64,000 bases of DNA from Microbacterium excoecariae (GTDB taxonomy: Bacteria > Actinomycetota > Actinomycetes > Actinomycetales > Microbacteriaceae): NCBI RefSeq assembly GCF_011326725.1, contig NZ_JAANCO010000001.1:2331115-2395114 (forward strand), read 5' to 3'. Positions 34,648 to 42,616 of this stretch are shown piece by piece (within the stretch, counting starts at the first letter, position 1; each line of letters opens with the position of its first letter). The notes beneath the pieces are model-generated. The model was not told where the DNA came from, ran no database searches, and saw only the letters and a program-made list of their open reading frames with translations. The position numbers were made by a program, and so were the translations under genes.

Positions 34648-35180
34648 GCGATCGCGTGGAGCGAGTGGAAGCGGCGCTGGTGGTAGACGAGCGGCACGCG
34701 GTCGTCGGCGACGCCCATGCCGTGCACCTGGAGCACGACGATCTCGTGGTCGCCGGCGGGCGTCGTCGAGACGACCTCGCACTCGAGCCACATGGTGGCC
34801 TCCTCGATGAGCAGCGCCCCTGCCTCCGTCTCGGTCGTAGCGAGCCCGTCGAAGCGGTCGCGCGAGCGCGAGGCGAGCTGCATGCACGCGTCGGACTGGG
34901 TGGATCCGAGGATGCTCACCCCGAGGCGCGCGGCGCGGCGGAGGGTGGGCCAGGTGGTGGAGCTCTTCTGCACGGAGAACATCACCATGGGCGGCGCGTA
35001 GGACACCCCGGCGGAGAAGGAGGAGGCGACGATCGCGGTGCGCACGCCGTCGACGACGGCGCAGATGGCCGCGATGCCGGACGGGAAGCGCCCCATGGCG
35101 GCGCGCACGTGCTCGGGTTCCGCGTCGACGCTCACGAGGCGGTAGGCGTGATCCGGCTGGGCCGGCGAGACGAGGGTCAT
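34644..35180 (-). CDS. Flavin reductase-like FMN-binding protein 2
   Basis: 178-residue paralogue of the reductase at 22532, about 80% identical by eye across MGRFPSGIAAICAVVDGVR, SYAPPMVMFSVQ and STTPAGDHEIVVLQV. The two copies diverge mainly near the N-terminus and at the C-terminal third. It likely supplies reduced FMN to the LLM-A2/LLM-B2 pair. It follows the FMN reductase gene by 37 bases and overlaps the aldo/keto reductase gene. Confidence 0.9.
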   Translation of the reverse strand: MTLVSPAQPDHAYRLVSVDAEPEHVRAAMGRFPSGIAAICAVVDGVRTAIVASSFSAGVSYAPPMVMFSVQKSSTTWPTLRRAARLGVSILGSTQSDACMQLASRSRDRFDGLATTETEAGALLIEEATMWLECEVVSTTPAGDHEIVVLQVHGMGVADDRVPLVYHQRRFHSLHAIA

Positions 35181-35217
35181 GAGGTGGTCTCCTGAGGTAT
35201 GCGGATCGGTGTGGTGA

Positions 35218-35715
35218 TCAGGCCCGCGCGAGCCCGGTGGTCGCCGTGACGGCCGCGCGCCAGCGGCCGAGCCACGCGTCGAGCGCGCCCTCGTCCGCGT
35301 AGGTCTTGTCGGAGAGGTACAGCCCCTGCACCGGCACGACCGCGCCGAGCTCGACGAGCAGCGGCTTCAGCAGCAGCTCGGGGGCCATGAAGTGGGCGGG
35401 GCCGGCGCCCAGCATGAGCGGGATCGCCGTGACCCCGGCGAGCCCCGTGCCCGTCTCGAACTGGTCGAGGAAGAGCTTGAGGATCCCCGTGTAGGTGGCC
35501 TTGAACGTCGGCGACGCGACGATGATAAGGTCGCTCTCGGCGACGGTGGTCACGGCCGCGGCGACGGCTTCGTCGCCCCAGCCGAGGAGCCCCGCGCCGA
35601 GGGTGACGACGTCGACCTCCTGCCACTCGGTCGAGAACTCGCGCGCGAGGATCCGCCCGGCCTCGAGCGTGCGCGAGCCGGGCTTGGGGTTTCCGGCGAC
35701 AACCGTGACGTTCAT
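35218..35715 (-). CDS. NADPH-dependent FMN reductase, SsuE-like
   Basis: Flavodoxin-fold reductase, 165 residues. The FMN phosphate loop is VVAGNPKPGSRT near residues 5-16 and the dimer/flavin motif is IIVASPTFKATYTGILKLFLDQF, as in SsuE and related reductases (quoted here in part). Starts at the ATG at 35715 with GAGAGGA upstream. Having two different reductase families in one three-gene operon is unusual; one may handle free FMN and the other a specific monooxygenase partner. Confidence 0.88.
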   Translation of the reverse strand: MNVTVVAGNPKPGSRTLEAGRILAREFSTEWQEVDVVTLGAGLLGWGDEAVAAAVTTVAESDLIIVASPTFKATYTGILKLFLDQFETGTGLAGVTAIPLMLGAGPAHFMAPELLLKPLLVELGAVVPVQGLYLSDKTYADEGALDAWLGRWRAAVTATTGLARA

Positions 35716-35782
35716 GGGGTCCTCTCGGTTCGTGATGTGCCCCTAGGACACCAGGCCCCGGTTGCCCCGGCATATCTGCAGA

Positions 35783-35798
35783 TTTGCGCCTCCATTAC
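35783..35798 (-). promoter_or_regulatory. Candidate GlnR-like box upstream of FMN reductase operon
   Basis: On the minus strand GTAAT-GGAGGC-GCAAA, 68-83 bases before the ATG at 35715. The 20 bases ending here match the site at 23142-23161 in 16 positions. Confidence 0.4.
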
Positions 35799-35823
35799 GC
35801 CGCGGACATCTCCCATGCGCGCG

Positions 35824-35860
35824 AAAGCGCCCCCGCCAATGTCCTGGTCGGGGGCGCTTT
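35824..35860. terminator. Bidirectional hairpin terminator after LLM-B2
   Basis: A perfect 12-bp stem (AAAGCGCCCCCG / CGGGGGCGCTTT) with a 13-base loop. T-runs are present on either strand, making it the most canonical intrinsic terminator in the window. It ends module II, about 60 bases past the LLM-B2 stop. Confidence 0.85.
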
Positions 35861-35921
35861 TAGTGGATCCGGCGGCGCGGGCTCGGGCGATAACGCCGCG
35901 GCCCCACCCGGTCCCGCGGGC

Positions 35922-37235
35922 CTACGCGAAGTCGCGCAGGTTGTCCCGGAGGTGGTCGTGCTTGAAGCCCGTGCGGATGAGGCCGCGCCGGCGCAGGGCC
36001 GGCGACAGGGCGTCGGTGATCGAGGCGATGTAGTGGCGGCTCATGGGCTGGTTGTAGATGAGGAAGCCGTCGCCACCCACCTCCTCCATGACCTCGCCCA
36101 TCCGCTCCGCGACCTGGTCGGCCGTGCCGGCGAGCGGGATCGAGGAGATGCGGCTGCTCTCGGAGGCCGCCTCGCGGATCGTCTTGTTGCCCCACGCGCG
36201 CTTGGTGTTCGCAAGCGTGGACTGGTGCCCGTTGGTCGTGACGTCGGCCGGCAGCGGCTGATCCGGGTCGAAGACCGACATGTCGATCTCCTGCGTGGCC
36301 TCGAAGTGGGCCATGTTGACCTCGAAGTTGTAGTCCTTCGCGTCGGCCCAGGCCTGCTCGATCGCCTTGGCCTCGGCCTCGGTTTCGCCGATGATCGGCA
36401 GGACCACGAAGAACACCTTGATGTCGTCGGGGTTGCGCCCGAAGCCCTCGGCGCGGCGGCGGATGTCGTCGCGGAACTCCTTCATCCCCTGCACGCCGTT
36501 CGGGATGTTGAGGATGAGGTCGGTGTTCTTCGCCGCGAAGTCGCGACCCTTGGGGGATCCGCCCGCCTGGCAGTACACGGGCGTGCCCTGGGGGCTCCGC
36601 GGGACGTTCAGGGGTCCGCGCGACTTGTAGAACGTGCCCTCGAAGTCGGCGCGCTTGACCTTGGTGTAGTCGGCGTAATAGCCGGTGGCCGGATCCGCCA
36701 CGATCGCGTCCTCGTCCCACGAGTCCCACAGCGCCTCGACGCACTGCTTGAACTCGTCGGCCATGTCGTAGCGCAGATCGTGCTCGGGCAGCTTGTCCAT
36801 GCCGAAGTTCTGCGCCGCTCGGTCCTCGGAGCTCGTGACCATGTTCCAGCCGATGCGGCCGCGCGTGATGTGGTCGAGGGTCGCGAACTGGCGCGCGAGC
36901 TGGAAGGGGTTGTAGAACGTCGTCGACGCCGTGCAGATGATCCCGATGTGCTCCGTCGCGTACGCGAGCATCGACGCCGTGACGACGGGGTCGAGCTTCG
37001 GCGCGTAGCGCGCGTGCTTGAGGGCCATCTCGGACGTGCCCTGGTACATGTCCGGCACCATGAGCGAGTCCTCGAGCATGAGGAAGTCGAAGCCCGCGCG
37101 CTCGAGGTTGCGCGCCTGGTCGATGTAGAAGCGCCCGTCCATCCAGGTCGTCGCGTCGTCCCCCACGAACGGGGCGGTGGGCGAGGGGGCCCACTCGGGG
37201 GCGGTCAGGTTGCCGAACCAGCCGAGCTGAAACAT
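35922..37235 (-). CDS. Flavin-dependent monooxygenase LLM-B2 (NtaA/SnaA/DszA family)
   Basis: 437-residue NtaA-type monooxygenase: MFQLGWFGN, HITRGRIGWNMVTSSEDRAA, RGPLNVPRSPQGTPVYCQAG and a C-terminal LIRTGFKHDHLRDNLRDF. The RGPLNVPR-PQG-PV stretch is the same as in nitrilotriacetate monooxygenase. It pairs with LLM-B1 by shared blocks. It is last in module II, after binding protein 2 and a hairpin, exactly as LLM-B1 is in module I. Confidence 0.9.
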   Translation of the reverse strand: MFQLGWFGNLTAPEWAPSPTAPFVGDDATTWMDGRFYIDQARNLERAGFDFLMLEDSLMVPDMYQGTSEMALKHARYAPKLDPVVTASMLAYATEHIGIICTASTTFYNPFQLARQFATLDHITRGRIGWNMVTSSEDRAAQNFGMDKLPEHDLRYDMADEFKQCVEALWDSWDEDAIVADPATGYYADYTKVKRADFEGTFYKSRGPLNVPRSPQGTPVYCQAGGSPKGRDFAAKNTDLILNIPNGVQGMKEFRDDIRRRAEGFGRNPDDIKVFFVVLPIIGETEAEAKAIEQAWADAKDYNFEVNMAHFEATQEIDMSVFDPDQPLPADVTTNGHQSTLANTKRAWGNKTIREAASESSRISSIPLAGTADQVAERMGEVMEEVGGDGFLIYNQPMSRHYIASITDALSPALRRRGLIRTGFKHDHLRDNLRDFA

Positions 37236-37254
37236 GCGTGTCTCTCTTTCGTTG

Positions 37255-37283
37255 CGGCGGGGCGCCCGGGAGGCGCCCCGCCG
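37255..37283. terminator. Intra-operon hairpin after Opp binding protein 2
   Basis: A perfect 12-bp stem (CGGCGGGGCGCC / GGCGCCCCGCCG) with the loop CGGGA, 15 bases past the binding-protein stop and 19 bases before the LLM-B2 ATG. Its place matches the hairpin in module I although the sequence differs. Confidence 0.7.
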
Positions 37284-37298
37284 GAGAATGGGTGTCGG

Positions 37299-38960
37299 TC
37301 AGTCCTCGACCGTGAGGTTGGAGTAGTCCATCCACTGGTCCGAGCGGATCGCGTAGCCGGTTACGTCGCTGCCGAGGAGCACGGGCGGCTGCGTCTGTCC
37401 GAGGAAGACGATGGGCGACGAGTCGATCCAGTACGCCTCGGCGGCGGCCCAGGCCTCCCCCGCCTCCTCGGAGAATGAGTCGGCGTACTCGTACCCGGCG
37501 AGCTTGAGCTCCTGGAACGTCTCGTCGTTCCAGTCGGCGAGGTTGTTGGCCCCGTCGATCACCGTGTAGACGTTGAGCTCGTAGCCCGGCGCCATCGTGA
37601 TGGCGTAGTCGCGGAGCAGGTAGGCCTCGCCCGAGTGGTCGACGCGCTGGGCGTTGAACTGCGACTGGTTCTGCTCGTCGATCGTGACGTTGAATCCCGC
37701 GTCGGCCGCGGCCGACTGGATCTGGATCGCCGTGTTCGCGAGGTCCGCGTCGGACGCGCTCACCGTGAGAGTCACGTCGACGGGCGTGGTGATCCCCGCG
37801 CCCTCGAGCAGCTCGAGCGCGGTGTCGGGGTCGTAGGTGTACTCGGGGATGTCCGCGTCGGAGTACCCGGGCGCCTCGCGGTCGAGGAAGCCGGATCCGT
37901 TGCGCACCGCGCGACCGTGGAACACGTTGTCGATGATCTGGTCGTAGGGCACGGCGTAGGCGAACGCCTGGCGCACCGTCTCGTTGTCGAACGGGGCCTT
38001 GTTCGTCACGAGCGGCATCATCACGTATGTGTTCGAGTTGGACACCGTCGGGACGATGACGTCGGGGTTCTCCGCCGCCTCGGCGAGCGCGGCCGGGTCG
38101 ACGTTCTCGGCGATGTCGGCGCTGCCGCTCTCGACGGCCGTGACGCGCGCGCCGCTGTCGGGCACGATGCGGACGATGACGGTGTCGACGTCGGGGACGA
38201 TCGGCAGGCCCGTGTCCTCGCGCGCGACGAGCGTGGCGCCGGTGGCCGGATCCCAGTCCGTGACCTCGTAGGGACCGAAGCCGAAGTTGGGGTTCTGGGC
38301 CGAGAACTCGACCGCGTAGGGGTCCTCGTCCGTCGCGTTCTCTTGGAGCCAGACGGAGTCGTAGACCTCGCCGAGCACGTCGGACAAGAGCGCCTGGAAC
38401 TCGGTGCCGTATCCGGCGTCGGTGAGCGTGAAGGCCACCGTGCGGTCGTCGATCACCTCGATCATCTCGTCGGGGTCGGTCCAGACGGGCCCCGCGGCGC
38501 CGTAGGCGACCGACGTGGCGGTCTCGAACTTGCGCTCCCACGACCAGCGCACGTCCTCCGCGGTCAGCGGGTTCCCCTGCGCGCTCGTGACCTCGCGCAG
38601 CGTGAAGGTGTAGGTGAGGCCGTCGTCGCTCACCTCGAGCGACTCGGCGAGGTAGGGCTCGAACGTCGCCATGTCCTGGGCCTGGACGCCGGCCTGGTCG
38701 GTGTCGACGTAGGGCTTCTTCAAGAGCGTCGCCTGCGTGTTGACGGACTGCTCCATGCCGCTGAACGTGTAGTCGAGCGACCAGCCCATGTTGTTATCGG
38801 GCTGAACGATCGTGACGGTCGTGCCGTCGGCGGAGGTGTCGGCGGTCGTCCCGGCGCCGCACGCGGCGAGCGCGAGCAGCCCGGCCGCGGCGGTCCCGGC
38901 GACGGCGGTGCGCAGGATCCGTCGGGTGCGGAGGGAGAGGGATGAGGGCGAAAAATGCAT
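37299..38960 (-). CDS. Opp/Dpp-type ABC substrate-binding lipoprotein 2
   Basis: 553-residue family 5 binding protein with lipobox ALAAC (Cys34). Family blocks include LAESLEVSDDGLTYTFTLRE, GNPLTAEDVRWSWERKF, LVTNKAPFDNETVRQAFAYA and AIQIQSAAADAGFNVTIDEQ; the same blocks occur in binding protein 1. The ATG at 38960 is used. It follows the DppC-like gene by 65 bases. The solute is unknown; the pairing with NtaA-like enzymes suggests an N-containing chelator or similar compound. Confidence 0.92.
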   Translation of the reverse strand: MHFSPSSLSLRTRRILRTAVAGTAAAGLLALAACGAGTTADTSADGTTVTIVQPDNNMGWSLDYTFSGMEQSVNTQATLLKKPYVDTDQAGVQAQDMATFEPYLAESLEVSDDGLTYTFTLREVTSAQGNPLTAEDVRWSWERKFETATSVAYGAAGPVWTDPDEMIEVIDDRTVAFTLTDAGYGTEFQALLSDVLGEVYDSVWLQENATDEDPYAVEFSAQNPNFGFGPYEVTDWDPATGATLVAREDTGLPIVPDVDTVIVRIVPDSGARVTAVESGSADIAENVDPAALAEAAENPDVIVPTVSNSNTYVMMPLVTNKAPFDNETVRQAFAYAVPYDQIIDNVFHGRAVRNGSGFLDREAPGYSDADIPEYTYDPDTALELLEGAGITTPVDVTLTVSASDADLANTAIQIQSAAADAGFNVTIDEQNQSQFNAQRVDHSGEAYLLRDYAITMAPGYELNVYTVIDGANNLADWNDETFQELKLAGYEYADSFSEEAGEAWAAAEAYWIDSSPIVFLGQTQPPVLLGSDVTGYAIRSDQWMDYSNLTVED

Positions 38961-39025
38961 GGCTGTACTCCTCGGGGAGGGGTGGAGTGATGCGGGGGAT
39001 GCTCCGGGCGGAGCGGGCGGAACAG

Positions 39026-39940
39026 TCAGTGGGACAGGCGCATGATGCGCCGGTTGAGCGCCACCATGAAGACGGTAACGAGCAGCATCGCGAGGGCCGG
39101 GAACAGCACGGGCCACCACTTGCCGGTGAGGACGCCGGACACCTCGGTGGAGATCATGGATCCCCACTCCGGGGCGGGCGGGGCGAGCCCGACGCCGAGG
39201 AACCCGAGGCCCGCGACGAGGGCGATGGAGGAGGCGAACACGAGCGTAATGTTCTCGAGCGCGGGCCAGGCGGCGTTCGGGAGGATGTAGCGGAAGGCCG
39301 TCGACGTCGCCGACTCCCCCGACACGCGGGCGTTCTCGACGAACACCTCGCCGCTGACCTGCAGCGCCTCGGCGCGGACGAGGCGCGCCTGGTTGGGCGT
39401 CAGCGCGACGACCATCGCGAGCGTGAGCGTGACCATGCTGACGCCGAAGAACGCCACGAGGACGAGCCCGATGATGACGGCGGGGAGCGCCTGTAGCAGG
39501 TCGAGCGCCCGGAACGACACCTGCCCGATCGCCCGCAGCGCGCGGGAGCGGGAGCGCTCGAACAGGGCGGCCGCGAGGCCGATGATCATGCCGAGCACCG
39601 TGCTGATCGCGGCGGTCGCGAGCCCGATGACGACGTCGATGCGGAAGCCTGCCAGCGTGCGGGAAAAGACGTCCATGCCCGCCGAGTCCGTGCCGAACGG
39701 GTGCGCGGCGCCCGGCAGGATGTACGGCTCGGCGACGACGCGGGTCGCGGGATAGGGCGCGATGGCCTCGCCGAACAGGCACAGCGCGAGGACGAGCGCG
39801 ACGCCCACGAGCGAGAGGATCCCCGTGATGCGGTTCGTCAGTTGGGCGCGGCGCTTCTGGCGCGCCACCACCTCGTGGGGTGCGGGGGCGGCGGGAACCA
39901 CCTTCTCCGGCGTGCGGACGGGATCGGCGAGCGCGGTCAT
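39026..39940 (-). CDS. Opp/Dpp-type ABC permease (DppC-like) 2
   Basis: 304-residue permease with the DppC motif PFGTDSAGMDVFSRTLAGF, EAA-region ENARVSGESATSTAFRYIL and LGFLGVGLAPPAPEWGSMIS. The N-terminal cytoplasmic stretch is about 40 residues. It follows the DppB-like gene by 22 bases. Confidence 0.92.
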   Translation of the reverse strand: MTALADPVRTPEKVVPAAPAPHEVVARQKRRAQLTNRITGILSLVGVALVLALCLFGEAIAPYPATRVVAEPYILPGAAHPFGTDSAGMDVFSRTLAGFRIDVVIGLATAAISTVLGMIIGLAAALFERSRSRALRAIGQVSFRALDLLQALPAVIIGLVLVAFFGVSMVTLTLAMVVALTPNQARLVRAEALQVSGEVFVENARVSGESATSTAFRYILPNAAWPALENITLVFASSIALVAGLGFLGVGLAPPAPEWGSMISTEVSGVLTGKWWPVLFPALAMLLVTVFMVALNRRIMRLSH

Positions 39941-39962
39941 GAGGTCTCCTGGTTCCTGTCGG

Positions 39963-41012
39963 TCACGCGGCGACGGTCGAGGTGCGGCGGCGGGGGTCGA
40001 TGATTCCCGTGACGATGTCGACGGCGAAGAAGACGATCAGCGAGATGAGCGCGATGGCGAGGAGGATCCCCTGCAGCGCGACGTAGTCGGATCGGTTCAC
40101 GGCGTTGACGGCGTACTGGGCGCTGCCTTGGAGGGCGAACAGCTGCTCGATGACGACGGCGCCGCCGAGGAGGAAGCCAAAGATCGTGCCGAACATCGCG
40201 AGCGCGGCGGGCAGAGCGCGGCGCCAGACGGATCGCAGCACGGCGCCCGTCTTCTGCCCCGTCGAGACGGCGAACTTCGTCGAGTTGGCCTCGGCGGCCT
40301 CCTGCAGCGCGGGGATGAGCACCTTGAGGAGCATCGGCCCGTAGGCGAGCGCAAGGGTGAGCGTGGGGAGCCAGAGGTGGGCCCAGATCGACGCCTCCAC
40401 GTCCCACCGCCCAGCGATCGCCGCGTCGATGATCGCGAATCCCGTGACCGTCGGCGGCGGCGGGAGCGTCACGTCGTACAGCCCGATCGGCGCGGGCGCG
40501 ATCCCGAGGACGACGAAGAAGAGGAGGATCCCGAAGATGCCGAGCACGAAGTCGGGCACGGCACCGGCGGTCCGCGCGACGAAGGCGGCTACCCGCGCGA
40601 CGACGCTCCCGGGGCGGATCAGGACGGCCATGCCGGCGCCGAAGGCGAGCAGCACGATCGCGAGCGCCGCGACGATCGCGTTCTGCACGGTGCCGGGGAT
40701 GACCCGCACAAGGTCGTCGAGGACGGGCGCGCCCGAGCTGAACGAGGTGCCGAGGTCGCCCTGGACGAGCCGGCCGAGGTAGGCCCCGAGCTGCTCCGGG
40801 AGGGATCCGCTGAGGCCCATCGCCTCCTGCATCTCGAGGTACTGCTCCTCGGTGATGTTCTGCCCGCCCGCCGCGTTGACGACGGGGTCGCCCGGGATGA
40901 CGCGCACGAGGAAGAACACGACGATGACGAAGACGAAGAGGTACACGGGGATGAGGATCAGGCGCTGGACCCACCAGAAGTGGGTGTGGCGCAGCGAGAG
41001 CAACCGGGCCAT
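39963..41012 (-). CDS. Opp/Dpp-type ABC permease (DppB-like) 2
   Basis: 349-residue permease with FFLVRVIPGDPVVNAAGG, GDLGTSFSSGAPV and GGAVVIEQLFALQGSAQYAV. Start is the ATG at 41012, which shares one base with the ATPase stop (TGATG). Paralogue of 30881-31921. Confidence 0.92.
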   Translation of the reverse strand: MARLLSLRHTHFWWVQRLILIPVYLFVFVIVVFFLVRVIPGDPVVNAAGGQNITEEQYLEMQEAMGLSGSLPEQLGAYLGRLVQGDLGTSFSSGAPVLDDLVRVIPGTVQNAIVAALAIVLLAFGAGMAVLIRPGSVVARVAAFVARTAGAVPDFVLGIFGILLFFVVLGIAPAPIGLYDVTLPPPPTVTGFAIIDAAIAGRWDVEASIWAHLWLPTLTLALAYGPMLLKVLIPALQEAAEANSTKFAVSTGQKTGAVLRSVWRRALPAALAMFGTIFGFLLGGAVVIEQLFALQGSAQYAVNAVNRSDYVALQGILLAIALISLIVFFAVDIVTGIIDPRRRTSTVAA

Positions 41013-41776
41013 CAGGCGGCCTCCTCGTATCGGTAGGCGCCGACGAGGGCGCGGGTGTAGTCGTCCTGCGGGTCGCCGAGGACGTCTGCCGTCGCGCCGC
41101 GCTCGACGACGCGGCCGGACTTCATGACGAGCACCTGCGAGGTCATGAACGCCGTGGTCGGCAGGCCGTGCGAGACGAACATCAGCGCGCACTCGGCCTC
41201 GTCGCAGTAGTCGCGCAGGAGATTCAGGACGACACCCTGCACCGAGACGTCGAGCGCCGAGACGGCCTCGTCGGCGAGGAGGAGGCGGGGCTGCGGGAGC
41301 ACGGCGCGCACGATGGAGAACCGCTGGCGCTGGCCGCCCGAGAGCGCGGCCGGCCGGCGGTCGAGGAGCGCGGGGTCGAGGCCCATCTGCCGCGTGAGTT
41401 CCTCGATGCGCACCGTGGCCGCGGGCTTGTCGAGGCCGCCAAGCTTGGCGTTGACGCGCATCATGGTCGCGCGGATCGTCCACCGCGGGTTGAACGCCCC
41501 GCCCGTGTCCTGGCCGATCCACTGCACGGCGCGGCGGAACGCGAGGCGCGCCTTGGCGTCGTGGCTGTCGACGGGCACCCCGTCGTAGAGCACCTCGCCG
41601 GTGTCGGGGTGGTCGAGGCCGAGCGCGAGGCGCACGAGCGTGGACTTGCCGGATCCGGACTCGCCGATGATGCCGACGCGCTCGCGGGAGCCGACCTCGA
41701 AGCTCACCCCCTGGAGCGCGGGGTGGTCCTCGCCCGCCACCCGGAAGGTGCGGCTGACGTCGCGGAACTCAAGCAT
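41012..41776 (-). CDS. Opp/Dpp-type ABC ATPase (DppF-like) 2
   Basis: 254-residue ATPase with Walker A GESGSGKST, VQWIGQDTGGAFNPRWTI, signature LSGGQRQRFSIVRAVL and Walker B LLLADEAVSALDVSVQ. Its start overlaps the DppD-like gene by 8 bases. Confidence 0.92.
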   Translation of the reverse strand: MLEFRDVSRTFRVAGEDHPALQGVSFEVGSRERVGIIGESGSGKSTLVRLALGLDHPDTGEVLYDGVPVDSHDAKARLAFRRAVQWIGQDTGGAFNPRWTIRATMMRVNAKLGGLDKPAATVRIEELTRQMGLDPALLDRRPAALSGGQRQRFSIVRAVLPQPRLLLADEAVSALDVSVQGVVLNLLRDYCDEAECALMFVSHGLPTTAFMTSQVLVMKSGRVVERGATADVLGDPQDDYTRALVGAYRYEEAA

Positions 41777-42614
41777 GAACGGCCTCCTGCTCGATCGTGG
41801 CCAGGCGTGTGGTGTTCCAGTTGTCGAGGGTGGGGATCGCGTCGAGGAGCCCGCGGGCGTAGGAGGATCCCGGCTCGCGGGCCGCGAGCTCGGCGGGCGT
41901 GAGGCGGTCGACGACGGCCCCGCCGCGCATGACGACGAGGTGGTCGACGTAGTGGCTGCACAGCGCGATGTCGTGCGAGACGATCAGGAGGGCGGCGCCC
42001 GTCTCGGCGGTGAGACGGCTGAGCACCTCCATGGTCTCGCGGGCGACGGACGCGTCGAGGGCGCTCGTGGGCTCGTCCGCGATGATGAGGCGGGGCTCCG
42101 CGGCGAGCGCGAGCGCGATCATGACGCGCTGGCGCATGCCGCCGGAGAGCTTCTGCGGGGTAGATCCCCACACGCGGTCGACGTCGGAGAGGCCCACCGA
42201 CCGCAGCAGCTCCCCGGCCCGCTCGCGGGCCGCGGCCGCCGAGAAGCGCCGGACGCCGGCGAGCACGGCGCGGAACTGCCGGCCGACCGTCGCGACGGGG
42301 TCGAGGGAGGACATGGCGTCCTGGAAGATCGTCACGACGCCGGGAACGCGCGGCGCGATGAGCGTCTTCTGCCGCGTGGCGCCGATGGGCACGCCCTCGA
42401 AGCTGCGCTCGTCGGCAAGGATCGTCGCCGAGCGCGGGAGGAAGCCGGCCGCCGCCATGCACACGGTGGTCTTGCCGGATCCGGATTCACCGATGAGCGC
42501 GACCCGCTGGCCCCGCGGGACGTCGAGGGCGACGTCCCGCACGGCGAAGGTGCCGTCGTAGGCGACCGAGAGGTTGCGAAGGACGAGCCCGGGGGCCTCG
42601 GCGGGTGCGCTCAT
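41769..42614 (-). CDS. Opp/Dpp-type ABC ATPase (DppD-like) 2
   Basis: 281-residue ATPase with Walker A GESGSGKTT, TIFQDAMSSLDPVATVGRQF, signature LSGGMRQRVMIALAL and Walker B LIIADEPTSALDASVA. It begins 2 bases after the LLM-A2 stop and ends with DAIPTLDNWNTTRLATIEQ, a tail resembling that of the module I counterpart. Confidence 0.92.
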   Translation of the reverse strand: MSAPAEAPGLVLRNLSVAYDGTFAVRDVALDVPRGQRVALIGESGSGKTTVCMAAAGFLPRSATILADERSFEGVPIGATRQKTLIAPRVPGVVTIFQDAMSSLDPVATVGRQFRAVLAGVRRFSAAAARERAGELLRSVGLSDVDRVWGSTPQKLSGGMRQRVMIALALAAEPRLIIADEPTSALDASVARETMEVLSRLTAETGAALLIVSHDIALCSHYVDHLVVMRGGAVVDRLTPAELAAREPGSSYARGLLDAIPTLDNWNTTRLATIEQEAVHA

Positions 42615-42616
42615 GA

